Source: Chionoecetes opilio (lineage: Eukaryota; Arthropoda; Malacostraca; Decapoda; Majidae). Taken from it: a stretch of DNA of 64,000 bases. The notes beneath the pieces were generated by a model. It had not been told where the DNA came from. It did no database searches and saw only the letters and a list, made by a program, of their open reading frames with translations. This document shows, in pieces, positions 1 to 10,185 of this stretch. The translations under genes and the position numbers were made by a program. Position 1 is the first letter of the stretch; each line of letters starts with the position of its first letter. The stretch is taken from the NCBI GenBank assembly GCA_016584305.1, contig JACEEZ010020404.1, positions 1 through 64,000 of the forward strand, read 5' to 3'.

Positions 1-59
1 CTTGGGGGCCCCCCGTCTCCAAGGGGCAGGTAGCTAGTGCCTAGCTATAAGGGGACCTA

Positions 60-437
60 AATGACGGCTTTAAAGTATAAACCCAAATTTTTTGGGGTCC
101 ACGACATAGTAGTGCACGGCCTTTGGCCTCCCCCCCTTCCTTCCCCAAAAGTTTTCGCCCCTCTCCCCGGGGGGCTTCTGGAGGGTATGATTGTCTGGCG
201 TCTGCCGGGTGTGCGGGTGCCGGCGCCTGCTGCCAGACGTGTTTCTTTTTCTTAGTAGTTAGTTATTTTCTGCAATTTGCAGCTTTCTAGTGCGCCTGGT
301 TTTTCCCAAGGGGGGGAAAAGGTTGCCCGATTCCCCGGGGATTCCCCGGGGTGGCGTAGATCCTGTCTATTAGCTAGTGCACTCTATGTCGTGGACCCAA
401 AATAGGCTTTTCATACTTCAAACCGTCTTTAAACCCC
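60..437. repeat. Small inverted-repeat (foldback/MITE-like) element, degraded
   Basis: About 70 bp near 60-130 is the reverse complement of about 365-435; both arms carry the shared words GGTCCACGACATAG and GTGCAC. The centre (130-365) shows nothing coding. Homopolymer noise blurs the ends, so no target duplication can be called. A palindromic MITE is the likeliest reading. Confidence 0.45.
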
Positions 438-835
438 TTCCCCCTAGATCTTTTTTTTGCTAAAAAAATGTCTTTGTTCCATAAAATTGGGAAAAAGTAA
501 CAAAATAAAACCAATTATTTTTGGACAAAGATAAAAACAGGTCTGCTATTAAAAATTGCTTAATAGTCACAAAAAATCTTTAAATGGTAGTAAAATTACA
601 ATGAAAAACGTTCTGGCCTCAAGGGGTTAAAAAAAACTTTTTTCCCCTTTAATAGCGAGAATGTGTATGTGGGGTGTGTGTACGGGGTTTTTGAGTCGAG
701 CGGGTCTCTCTATGGGTGGAGTGTGTGTGTTTTCTCACCACCACCAATTCACCGAAAGGAAAATGCGTTAAAAGCTGTTTATGTGGGTAACCCTTCCCTT
801 TCCTATCTTCAAAACCCCACCACACACACATAAAA

Positions 836-1080
836 CATAGTAACATAAGGAACACAAAGGCTGGAGACCTACACGTTATTTCCTGTTACTTAACACTCCC
901 TAATCCACCTTACCCCCCATCCATAACACTGTCCAGCCTCCTTTTAAAAAACTCGCTAATGATCCCACTAACTACCTAAAAAACTGAGTCCTTTCCCAAT
1001 CTTTTTCCCACCCTATTTGTGAACCATTTTTCCTATTTTTTTTTCAATCTCAGTGCGCTTTTCCATTTTCCCTTTTTCCA
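836..1080 (-). pseudogene. LINE 3' terminal fragment, degraded
   Basis: This is the noisy counterpart of 18,700-18,953. On the minus strand it keeps the blocks for the end of a LINE ORF2 and its short 3' UTR. Indels in A, C and T runs break every frame. See the 18,700 entry for the readable version. Confidence 0.55.
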
Positions 1081-1503
1081 CAACACACCATGACATTATT
1101 CATTCAATGCAATATCTGTACCCCTTCTTCTTCTTTAAATCCTTCTAAAATGATGGCCCCTATTATTATTGGCGCATTATGTGTTGTTGTTAGTTTTTGT
1201 TTTTGGAGGTGATATTGGTGCTCCAAGCTTCCCACAGGAGGGGTTTTCTGGACTGAGCCGTTTTTTCTATAGAACGTGCATTTAAGCTTTTAAAATACCC
1301 CTTTTATAAAATTTTATTCCTTGAACATTTGTTCCCTTTCTCATCACCTCTGGGATTTTCGCCCCAAAAGCTGCCAAAAAATTTTACTTTAACCACTCCT
1401 ATTTTTTTGGGGGAAAGCATTTCATTTTTTTTCTGGCTGGGAATCTCAACCATGACATATAGTTGTGTGTCTGTATCTATTATTTACTTTTTCAGCATGT
1501 TTC

Positions 1504-1507
1504 ACTA
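1504..1507. other. Unoccupied (paralogous) target site of the Academ-like transposon
   Basis: The sequence runs TTCAGC...TTC-ACTA-GGGTCTCGTTTCC with a single ACTA. In the other copy the same flanks are separated by the 2,423-bp element, with ACTA on both sides (19,444-19,447 and 21,871-21,874). This supports a 4-bp target duplication. Confidence 0.8.
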
Positions 1508-2242
1508 GGGTCTCGTTTCCATGAAACCATAAAAAAACCCTCGCTAAAACGAAATTAGGGGGGGGGGGTGATCCGATATATGAATCTCCGTTTTATGAAG
1601 AAGTATGGGGCAGCTGAATTTGAGGAAGGTCTTCTTGCTTCATAAGGTAGGGTAGGTAGGATAGGTAAGGTAGGGTAGGTAAGGGCCCTAGAAGGTGGCT
1701 AGGGAGGTCCACGGAAACAGAGGTACGCAGTGGAGCTACGCGGGGAAACCGCAGGGTTATAAGCGGTACATACTTTCTTATTGGTTTTTTTAAAATCTGC
1801 CTGAATTATTCTCTCTCCTTCTTTTACTTTCTTGATTTTTTATCATTGAAAAATACAAGAAAAAAAAACAAACTTGTAGTGGCAAAAATATAAAAAATAA
1901 AAATCATCAAATGGAAAAGGTTTTATTAATTCTGTCATTACTATTTTACTTTCTGGGGGAGAGGAAGTCCCCAATAGAAGGGGAGGAGGGGGATTAGAGT
2001 AATTGAAAAAATATTGTATTTCTCTTCTAGTCTTTCATTGCAGCTGTTGATTCGTTGACCTATTTCCCCCTCTCTCTCTTTTTTTTCATTTTCCCCCCTT
2101 TTAAATCTGGGGAAATAAACATTAAACACAATTTTCATAAGGGGGCTTTATTGATATTTTAACAACACAACACAAGTGGCGTTGTAATCCCGGGCAACCC
2201 CCTCCCTACCCCCAAAGCACACCCCACACAGTCCTCCTCCTC

Positions 2243-3465
2243 ACGGGTGTGTCTAAATATGCTTGGCAACACGACCCTTGCTAGGAAAACACTTGCCGCA
2301 AATACACCTTGTACTTCCTCTCACCTTGTGGATGACATGTTGTGTTAAGTTTCCCCTTCGGGGTAAATGTTTTCCTAAAATCCTGACCCCAAAAATTTTT
2401 CTCTCACCAGTGTGGTGGGATGTGTTTGTTTAAGATTGCTCTTGTGGGAAAATGTTTTCCACACTCCTGACCTAAAATTTTCTCCCCAGTGTGGTCCCCA
2501 TGTTGTTTTAAGAGTGCTCTTTGGAAAATTTTTTCCTACATCCTGACACTAAAATTTCCTCACCATGTGGGGGGAAAATGTGGCTGTTAAGAGGGCTCTT
2601 GGGGGCAAATTTTTTCCCTTTCCCCTCCTGCACTCAAATTTTTTTTCTCTCACCATGTGGGTGGCATGTTTTGGGTTAAGATTGCTTTGGGGGGAAAAAT
2701 GTTTTCCTACACTCCGACACCAAAGTTTCTCTCCCAGTGTGGTGAGCATGTGTTTGTTAAGACTGCTCTTTGGGGTAAATGTTTTTACACTCCTGACCTC
2801 AAAGTTTCTCTCACCAGGGGGGTTGCAGTGTTTTTTAAATTGCCCTGCTGGGTAAATGTTTTCCTACACTCTAAATTCAAAGTTTCTCTCACCAGTGTGG
2901 GTGAAAATGGGGCGTTTAAGGGGCTCTTGTATGCAATTTTTCCTACACTCCTAAACCTCAATTTCTCTCCCATTGTGGGTGGCATGTGTTGGTTAAGATT
3001 GCTCTTGGGGGAAAATGTTTCCTACACTCCTGACCCAAATTTTCTCTCCCCAGTGGGGGTGGGATGTTGTGTTAAAAATGCTCTTTGGAAAAATGTTTTC
3101 CTACACTCCTGACCTCAAAGTTTCTCTCACCAGTGGGTGGGATTGTGTGCTAAGATGGCTCTTGGGGGTAAATTTTTTTCTTACACTCCTGACACTAAAG
3201 TTTCTCTCACCAGTGTGGGTGAGGATGTGTTTTTTTAAACTGCTTTTTGGGGGAAAATATTTTCCTACACTCCTGACACTCAAGTTTTTCTCCCCCTTGT
3301 GGGGACATGTGGCTCCAAAGAGCACCTTTCCAGTGAACATTTTTGCCACAGGGGTTTACACCTCACCCTTCTTGCGTGTATGGGTGAGGACGTGGCAGTA
3401 ATGCCAGCCTTGCTGGAGCTACTTGCCACAGTGGGACAAGTGTAGGTCTCACGCCCCCCATTGCA
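2243..3465 (-). pseudogene. Broken inverted copy of the C2H2 zinc-finger gene
   Basis: Read on the minus strand, this region repeats the 84-bp zinc-finger unit of 54,847-56,703. The linker and framework blocks recur about every 80 bp, for example around 3,100-3,140, 3,180-3,220 and 3,265-3,300. The start region (TGCAATGGGGGGCGTGAG on the minus strand, near 3,465) and the 3' end (near 2,243) can both be placed. It is shorter (about 1.2 kb against 1.86 kb), so several fingers are missing, and G/A/T run-length errors shift the frame within nearly every finger. Either a decayed paralog or a badly corrected copy of the same gene would look like this; the concentration of defects in homopolymers favours a large technical component. 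No functional protein can be read from it. Confidence 0.85.
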
Positions 3466-4135
3466 CACTACTTCTGCCAGCACCCCTGGGTTTTGGGGGG
3501 CTCACTGTTCCCGCAGGAACCCCGGTGGAGGCCCCGGGGGGGAACCCTAATACAAGGGAGCCGGGAGGAGTCCTGGGGAGGCGCCGCCTGGACTCTTCAC
3601 CTCACACCCTTTAAAATTAGTGGCCGTCAGCACACAAGCAGGGAATGCTTCCTTGAAGGGGGCTTCCTGCTTCACCCTCCCTAACCCTAGCTGTTTTCAG
3701 CCAAGAGTAAGGCCAGCCAGGACCTCACGCCACCCCACTCTACTGGGGGGGGAGTGGGTGGTGAGTGGCTAGTGACCTTTAAAGCGGGAAATGTAGCTAA
3801 CCTTGCACTCAGGCACAACCCTAATGGGGGATGGGGAGATAAAAGGGGGAGTGAGAGAGAGGGGCTGGCTTCTCTCTCCTCAAAACAGGGAAGACAGAAT
3901 TTGAACTGAATTTCTTCTATTCAATTAAAATTTGCTCAGGAATGTGTACACAGTACTACTTTCCATTACTCAATACATACACTAAAAAAAGGAGGGAGGG
4001 GGGGGGGCAGAGGGCACTCCCCGCCATGGGATACAGACAAGTCCGCTTTCCCCCCAGCCCCCCTGTCCATAAGGGGGCATTTGCCCCGGGGATCACTTTT
4101 TCACTTTAAAAAAAAACTAATATAATTAATAAAAA
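3466..4135 (-). repeat. Inverted copy of the zinc-finger upstream region
   Basis: The reverse complement matches 54,156-54,846 and then, without a break, 50,255-50,349. The hAT element that separates these two parts in the other copy is absent here. A single GATACAGA (reverse complement of TCTGTATC) at 4,030-4,037 is the unfilled target. The (GA)n of the other copy is reduced to a short GAGAGAGAG near 3,852. Confidence 0.8.
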
Positions 4136-4384
4136 AAAAATATTTCCCGAAGAGAGGTCAAAAGAGGAAGGGAAGGGAAAGGGGGGGAAATGCATAAAAA
4201 GGGAAAAACAGAAAAAAAGAAAATATATGAAAATAATCAAAAAAAGGAAAAAAAATATAATCAAAGTAAAAAAAATACTACTAAAAAAAATAATGTCACA
4301 AAACTCTCTCTCTCATATAACCCTTCTATAACTAACTACTACTACTGCTATTACTACTCAGACTACCCCCCTACCCAAAAGTCA

Positions 4385-5095
4385 GTTTGTCCGTTTTTTC
4401 GTACACCAAAAAAATTGTTTCGTATCTATAGGGAAAACCCAAATCGTTTCGTACACTCAGCTCGTTGAAATTGACTACTAGTTACGAAAAAGACCCAGGG
4501 ATGTACGAAAAAACTCATATGTGTACAAAAACTAAGAAAAACCCGGGGGACGAAAAAACTTGTTACGAAACTCCCTATAAAACCCTAGTTCCACCCATAA
4601 CAAAACCCTTTCGTACAAAAACGATGCCAGATTCATCCAAACACATGAAAACTGTCAGATAACCCACTCTGGTGATATTTTTGTAAAGTGTTCATTTATA
4701 GCCCTACTATACCGATGAAAAACAAAATGACACCTCTCCAGAAGCCTCTTCTAACTTTCCTGAAACCTTGATTTGAAATGTAGTATTAACGCCCCCCAAA
4801 TCTTCGCGATAAAAACTTTTTATCGGCCCCAATTTTGGTGGGTTTCCCTAACGAAAATTTTTTCGGGGTTCTGGTCCTAGAGGGAAATAAAACCCCAAAA
4901 AAAAATGTACAGGGAGTTTCGTACACGTTTTTTCTACCAGGGTTTTGTTATTGTTTCGACCCTGATTGAGTTTTTTCGTACTAAACCCGGGGTCGTTTTT
5001 GTACTCTAGATCAGTTCAAATCTGGCTGATGTAAAACGCTAGGGGTTTTCCCATAGAACTACGAAACAAATTTTTGCTGTACGAAAATACTACTG
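4385..5095. repeat. Foldback element with about 220-bp inverted arms
   Basis: The left arm (about 4,385-4,600) and right arm (about 4,885-5,095) are reverse complements of each other. Shared words in order include TTTCGTA, GGGAAAACCC, GTACGAAAAAACTC, CCCGGG and ACGAAACTCCC. The centre (about 4,600-4,885) is A/T rich with no frame. No transposase is present. The arms are full of TACGAAA/TTTCGTA words, an unusual composition for this window. Confidence 0.6.
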
Positions 5096-6180
5096 TAATA
5101 ACACTTAAATCGCCGACAACGTTTTTTTTTCTGTTTACAGACGGTGGTGGGGTTAATACTTAATTTCACATCCATGATTTCAGGAAAGTTAGAAGGGGGT
5201 ATCTGGAGGTCTGTGCCATTTTGTTCTTTTCCCCTGGTCATATTAGGGCTATAAAAACAAAATACAAAAAAAATCACCCTGTGGTGACCTACCTAAGATC
5301 GCCAGCTATGTTTATGTTCTCAGTGTCCCCCCCGCCGTTGTCTTCGCCCGAAAAAAAAAAGAGTAGTGAAATTGTAAACCGTCTATACTTGCGCTACAAA
5401 AAATAAAAAAACGCTGAAAAAGGGTAGATTCTACAGTAAAGAATAAAATACTGTGCCTCTCTTCAGTGGGACAGAACAGCAGTAGTGAGGCTACATTCTA
5501 ATATTTTTCGACACAATTGGGATGTGGTTTCTGTTCACCTTAAAAATTCTAAGAAACATTTTCTCTGTGAAATTCCGTCGCAAAACATTTCTTATGGAGA
5601 TATAAGATGTTTTTAATAGGAAGGTGTAAGAATATAAAAATTAAAATAACCCAAACCCCCCCCTTTTGACTCACTAAACAACCTAAAATAACCATTCCCA
5701 CGCTTTAACCCCAAATAAAACCCAAATCTCATTAAAAAAAAGGGCCGCGGCAAGGGGAAAAACAGAGGCGATGCAGGGCACAAGAGGAAAAAGAGTGTGG
5801 GGGACGTAAACACTTGTCTCTCCCTCCCTATAAAAAACTGTCCTTATCTCCAAAAATAATGATTTGCGACGGAAGCTCAGAGAGAGAAAGTTTCCTTATC
5901 CATAAGTAAAAAAAAAACCACACTCCCAATTGGTGGGGGTTGTGTCTGTGTTTGTGTGTGTGTTGGGGGGGGGGGTGTGTGTGTGTGTGTGTGTGGTGTG
6001 TGTGTGTGTGTGTTTGGGGGGAAGGGGAGGTATGGGGGGAAAAACTACCGTAGAAATTGACCGAAACAACTTGTGTCGAACTGACTCCACCCCTTCTGGT
6101 CCTAGTGTAAAAAACCCCAAAAAAAAAAAAAAAAAAAAAAAGTCAAAAAGTCATTCACAATTTCCTTCAAAACCCATAAA
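5096..6180. other. Non-coding, low-complexity stretch
   Basis: I see no gene here. It contains A/T-rich sequence, a degenerate GT block at about 5,940-6,015 and an A run at 6,119-6,141. Short open frames in the GT block are a by-product of dinucleotide repetition. Confidence 0.6.
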
Positions 6181-6432
6181 ACCCAAAAACCCACAAAAAA
6201 TAAAAAAAAACCCCACAAAAACGTAATTCCCACAGAAACCCACCAAAGACCCAGAAAAATGAGCTACAAACACTCTTTTCAAACCCTTAAAAACCCTTAA
6301 TTAAAGGGGACACAAGGGTTAAATGGGCGCTAAAAGGGGTGGGGTGTATGATAGTACCACTCGTTAGGTATTTTTGGGGCTTCGATGATAACTAGTCTCA
6401 TCTCCGAATTGAAATATTGTCGACGTCCATTT
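6181..6432 (-). repeat. Inverted degraded copy of 35,205-35,450
   Basis: The minus strand matches 35,205-35,450 in order: the CGACAAT...TTCAATTCGGA block, AGTTATCATC, the ATACCTA block, CCTTGTGTCCC..TTTAATTAAGG, and GTAGCTC followed by GGTTTCT. The match ties the low-quality first part of the window to the outer edge of the large inverted repeat. Confidence 0.6.
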
Positions 6433-7169
6433 TTGGTGTGTGGTGTTTTTTGTTTTGAAGGGCTGGGGGATGTCGAAATCAAACGATTTTCCCGCCCTGG
6501 GGGTACAGCCGTGAAATTAATCACAGTGGGGGGAACGGGGTTGATTAGTTTCCTCAGGAAGGCCCCGGTGGGGGGGGCGGATGACGGGGGGGCGCCCCGT
6601 GAGGGGGTGGACGGCAGCGGGGGCCCCGGGCCAGGGTGGGCAGGAAAAAAGGGGGGGCAGGAAATTTTTCCCAAATTTGGCCCCCGGGAAATTCCCCTGC
6701 ACCGGGGGCCAGTACGGGCGGGGGGTGAGGTGCAAAACGTTTGCAGGTTTTTGACTTGTAGTCAGGAGTGTAGTGGAGACTTGTATTGTAGTGATTTTAT
6801 CGGCCACCAAATTCTGACTAAAAAAATTTTTTATAAATTGATAAAAGGGGGGGCCTTTTGGGTTTTAAAATTAGAAAAATTTCTGCAGTCAAATCCAAAA
6901 AAAACTGATTTTTGTTTTTTAAGGGGGTGAAACTTCAATTTCCCAAAATTTTTTTGAAGGGCCCCCTTCCAGGAAAAAATCAGGGGAGGGAACAAATAAA
7001 GTGAGCGGGGAACAAGCTAAACCCCTTTAATTTTGCGGGGAAAAATTTTAACTTTCGGGAAAACAGATAGTGGGGGAAAAACCGAAAAAGGGGAAAAAAA
7101 AACATCCTGGATCTAGTTTTTTGTAAACCAATACAGAAAAAAAACCCACTTTCTCCCGGGTGAAAAAAA

Positions 7170-7213
7170 ACTATTGTATCAGATCACGACCTAGTGGAAG
7201 TTCACCTCGATCC
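7170..7213 (+). pseudogene. LINE endonuclease remnant (SDH motif)
   Basis: An uninterrupted run of about 14 codons reads TIVSDHDLVEVHLD. The SDHxxL/V block is the conserved C-terminal end of the APE-type endonuclease of non-LTR retrotransposons. The 25.7-kb LINE carries a comparable block (IVSDHN). Flanking frames break at once in homopolymer runs. Confidence 0.45.
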
Positions 7214-7954
7214 CCGGGGGAAAAATAACCCACAAAACAAGGGAAATTAAAAGGGGAAAACAAAAAGGGTTTTTAAAGGCCCTTTGCGACATTTAAATTT
7301 TAAATTAGAAAAAAAGGAAAACCCCTGGGTTTTAAATTAAATGCAAACTTTCTAAAGTAAATTTTGGGGAAAAACTTAGATAAAATGGGGAATAAATTTT
7401 GTCGGGAAATGTTAAAAGGGGCTTTCCTTGGGGAACTTGGGGGGAAACCCAGTGTCCCAACAAGAAATATCCCATTAAGAATGACTTTCGCGCAAAAATA
7501 ATTTCCTCTTTTTAAACCTTTAAAAGTGTTGAGGGAAAAATAGTTTCAAAATTTTACCAAGAAGCGGGGTGAACCCCAAACATCACCCCCAAAAATTTTA
7601 GAAAAAAACACTGAAAAAAAAAAATTTGGGGAAAAAATAGAAATAAAAAATTTAAAACTCTCCATCAGAAAAAAAGGGGAATTTTGGGAATTGATGGGGG
7701 GGTTGGCCGCGTTTTTAAAGAAAAAACCCCCCAAAATTTTTTTCTATCGTTTTTTGAAAAGAAAAAGCTTGGAATGCAAAAAAAATATCGGCCCCTTGGG
7801 GAATTTTTTGGTTAAAAACCTAATTGGGGGCTCCGTTTTAAAAGGGGAAACCCCCCCTTATCCCCCAGGCCCAAAAAACCTTGAGGGGGGGGGGAAAGGG
7901 GGGGTAAAGGGGGGGGGGGGGAAAAAATACAAAAAAAAAAACCAAAAAAAAAAG

Positions 7955-7993
<39 letters not shown>

Positions 7994-10131
7994 GTGGGAC
8001 ATATTTTTTTCCCCCAAAACCCCCAAAATGTAGGGGAAAAAAGGGAAATAAACAAAAATATTTTTAAAAATAGCGGGGGGCCCCCCCGACAATATTGCCC
8101 CAACCCTTTTTGGAAAAAAAAATCCCAAAGCTATCTAGAAACCCCCAATCTATATGTGTGGGGGGGGAAAAAATCTCGGGCCCGGGGTGAGATACCAAAC
8201 CGGGTTTAAAAAGAGGGACTGGTAAACCCAAAATTTTTAAAAGGGGGGTTCCCCCAAGAGGGCTGCCCCCCAATTTCCCAAAAACCTGTGGTTTTCACCC
8301 CCATATCAAAAAGATCTTCGAGGGGGGGGTTGTGGGGGGAAAAAAAAAAATTGTTAAACCACCTAGGGGCCCCACAACAAAATTTTTAACCCCGGGGCCA
8401 ACGGGGGGTTTTTCGTAGAGGAAGACCCCTCCTGCCCAAAACCCCCCGACCCCCTATCCCAAAACGCCTAGATAAAGTGAAAGAGGGCCCCCGAAAAATG
8501 TTGACGTGGCCCTCCCTTTGACTTTGCCAAGGGAAATTCGACAAGGGGGGACCACGGTCTACCCCCTTTCAAAAAATTTAAAAAGGGGGGGCATTGACGG
8601 AAAGCGGGGGAAATTTGGGCCTCTACCATTTTTTAAAAAGGGGGCCGGCAAAAAAAAAGAAAGTATTTGGAACGGTGCCACTCAAAGGGCCCCGCAAAAA
8701 AGGGTAAAAAAAAAGGGGGGTTCCGAAAAGCTCAGTATTTGGGGGCCACCCCCTATTCCCTGGTGATGGGGGGAAAATATTGCCCAAAAAAGATAGAATC
8801 ATCAAGAAAACATCTTTTGGGGAAATGATACCAGGAAAAAAGCCGGGCCTTTTCCCACAAAGGGGAAATCAGAAAATTAACAGAAAGCCCTTAACAAAAT
8901 ATTTTAAATGGGCTGAAAAAAAACAACATGAAATTTAATAAAAAAAAATTTAGCTCATTAGATAGGGTTTCCAAAATAAAAACCCTAAAGGGAAATTTTG
9001 GATAAAATGTAGGGTGATGAAGGATTGATAAAAAAGAGTCCCGGGGCCCTCGGTGTAGCCCATGATAAGGATCTGCACATTCAGCAGCCATTTTCAACCT
9101 ATAGAAAAAGACGGCTGGGACAAAATCTGCTACACCCTCCAAACCCTTTCATCCCCAAAAACCCCAAAATCCCCCTCCAAACCACTGGGGAAAAACTCTC
9201 GTTGTTTTCCAACGGGGAATACTCTTGTCAGCTATGGTTCCTCACAAAAGTGAAGGAGATACAAAATTAAGGGGGAAAACACTGCAAAGAGTATTCACAC
9301 GCAGGTTTTAACATTGGATTTTCCCTTGACAAAGGGAAAAGGGCCCCCAAACCCCTTTTAAAAATTTTACTCTCTACAGAGACGACGAAGAGATACATAA
9401 AAATATACACCGGGAAAATTTCCCTTGAGGGCAAGGTCCCAAAACCCCAAAACCTAGAGGAGAGGAATTTTCCGGGGAGCAGGGAACCCCCAAAGGGTTT
9501 GGGGGGGGGTTTGGGCCAAAAGGGAAAATCAATGGGCAGCAAAAATCCCAAAGCCGGGAAAACTATCCAGGCAGGATTTCTTTTTAATTTACACCCAACC
9601 CAGACTTTTTTAATTTGCCTGCCAAGGCAGTCAGAGACAAAAAAGGGTTTGCTGCCCCAGATACTTTCAAGGGGAGGTTTAGAAAAGGCCCCCTACAAAA
9701 AAATACCTGCCCAGCCTCCAATACCACACGGACCGACTTATAGGGGGGCTGGGTCAAAACCCAAATCTTTGCCCCAGATCCATACCTAAGGGTGGGAGGG
9801 AATTTTGGGGAAAAGGGTGGATCCCCAGTTGGCCGGGATGTTTTACATCAAGCCTTCAAAAAGGGGGAGAAAAAAGGTAGGAAAAGGTTTGCTCTGAGCG
9901 TTTTTGTGACCGATCCTCGGGCGGGAAAAGGGCGACGCCCAAAACGGGGGCGTTTGTTTTTATCCATGGGTGCGGGGAGGATCTGTGGGGGGTTATTGCC
10001 CATGGAGGTGGCACGGAGGGCGTCGCCGAGCGACCATCCCAGGCGGAGCGGCAGACATTAGAAATTGGGACGCTTGGCGGGGAGAGCGGCAGCGGGGGGG
10101 GGGTTTGATTTTTACCTCCGAGAGGGCCATT

Positions 10132-10185
10132 TTTTGCAGCAGCTTCAGCAACCTCATTCCCCGGGATATTGCAGGGGGAAGGCCC
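10132..10185 (-). pseudogene. RNase H motif remnant of a LINE
   Basis: On the minus strand the codons read VGPSPCNIPGNEVAEAAAK. The block IPGNExAxxxAK is the conserved RNase H segment (usually PSH-x-GIxGNExADxxAK) found after the reverse transcriptase in several LINE clades. The catalytic His is read as Pro here, fitting point noise. No flanking reverse transcriptase can be read. Confidence 0.5.

Larger units (their letters stand above)
431..2150 (+). repeat. Degenerate direct copy of the 18.2-22.3 kb segment, lacking the Academ-like insert
   Basis: This stretch follows 18,194-22,340 block by block. It contains the small TTAA MITE (431-629), the GT-rich block (near 660-740), the LINE 3' end (836-1,080), the sequence around 1,300-1,500 ending in TTTTTCAGC, and the ACTAGGGTC block leading into the GATCCGATATATG region (1,568-1,640). 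The whole 2.4-kb transposon found in the other copy is missing. Differences are dominated by homopolymer lengthening (runs of G, A and T), which looks like sequencing or consensus error layered on real divergence. Confidence 0.8.

Noticed and set aside
9025..9270. Possible reverse-transcriptase block (LGVAHDKDLHIQQ) on the plus strand
   Set aside because: Resembles the LG..xDxxLxxxxH block of LINEs, but only a dozen residues in noisy sequence with no supporting neighbour.
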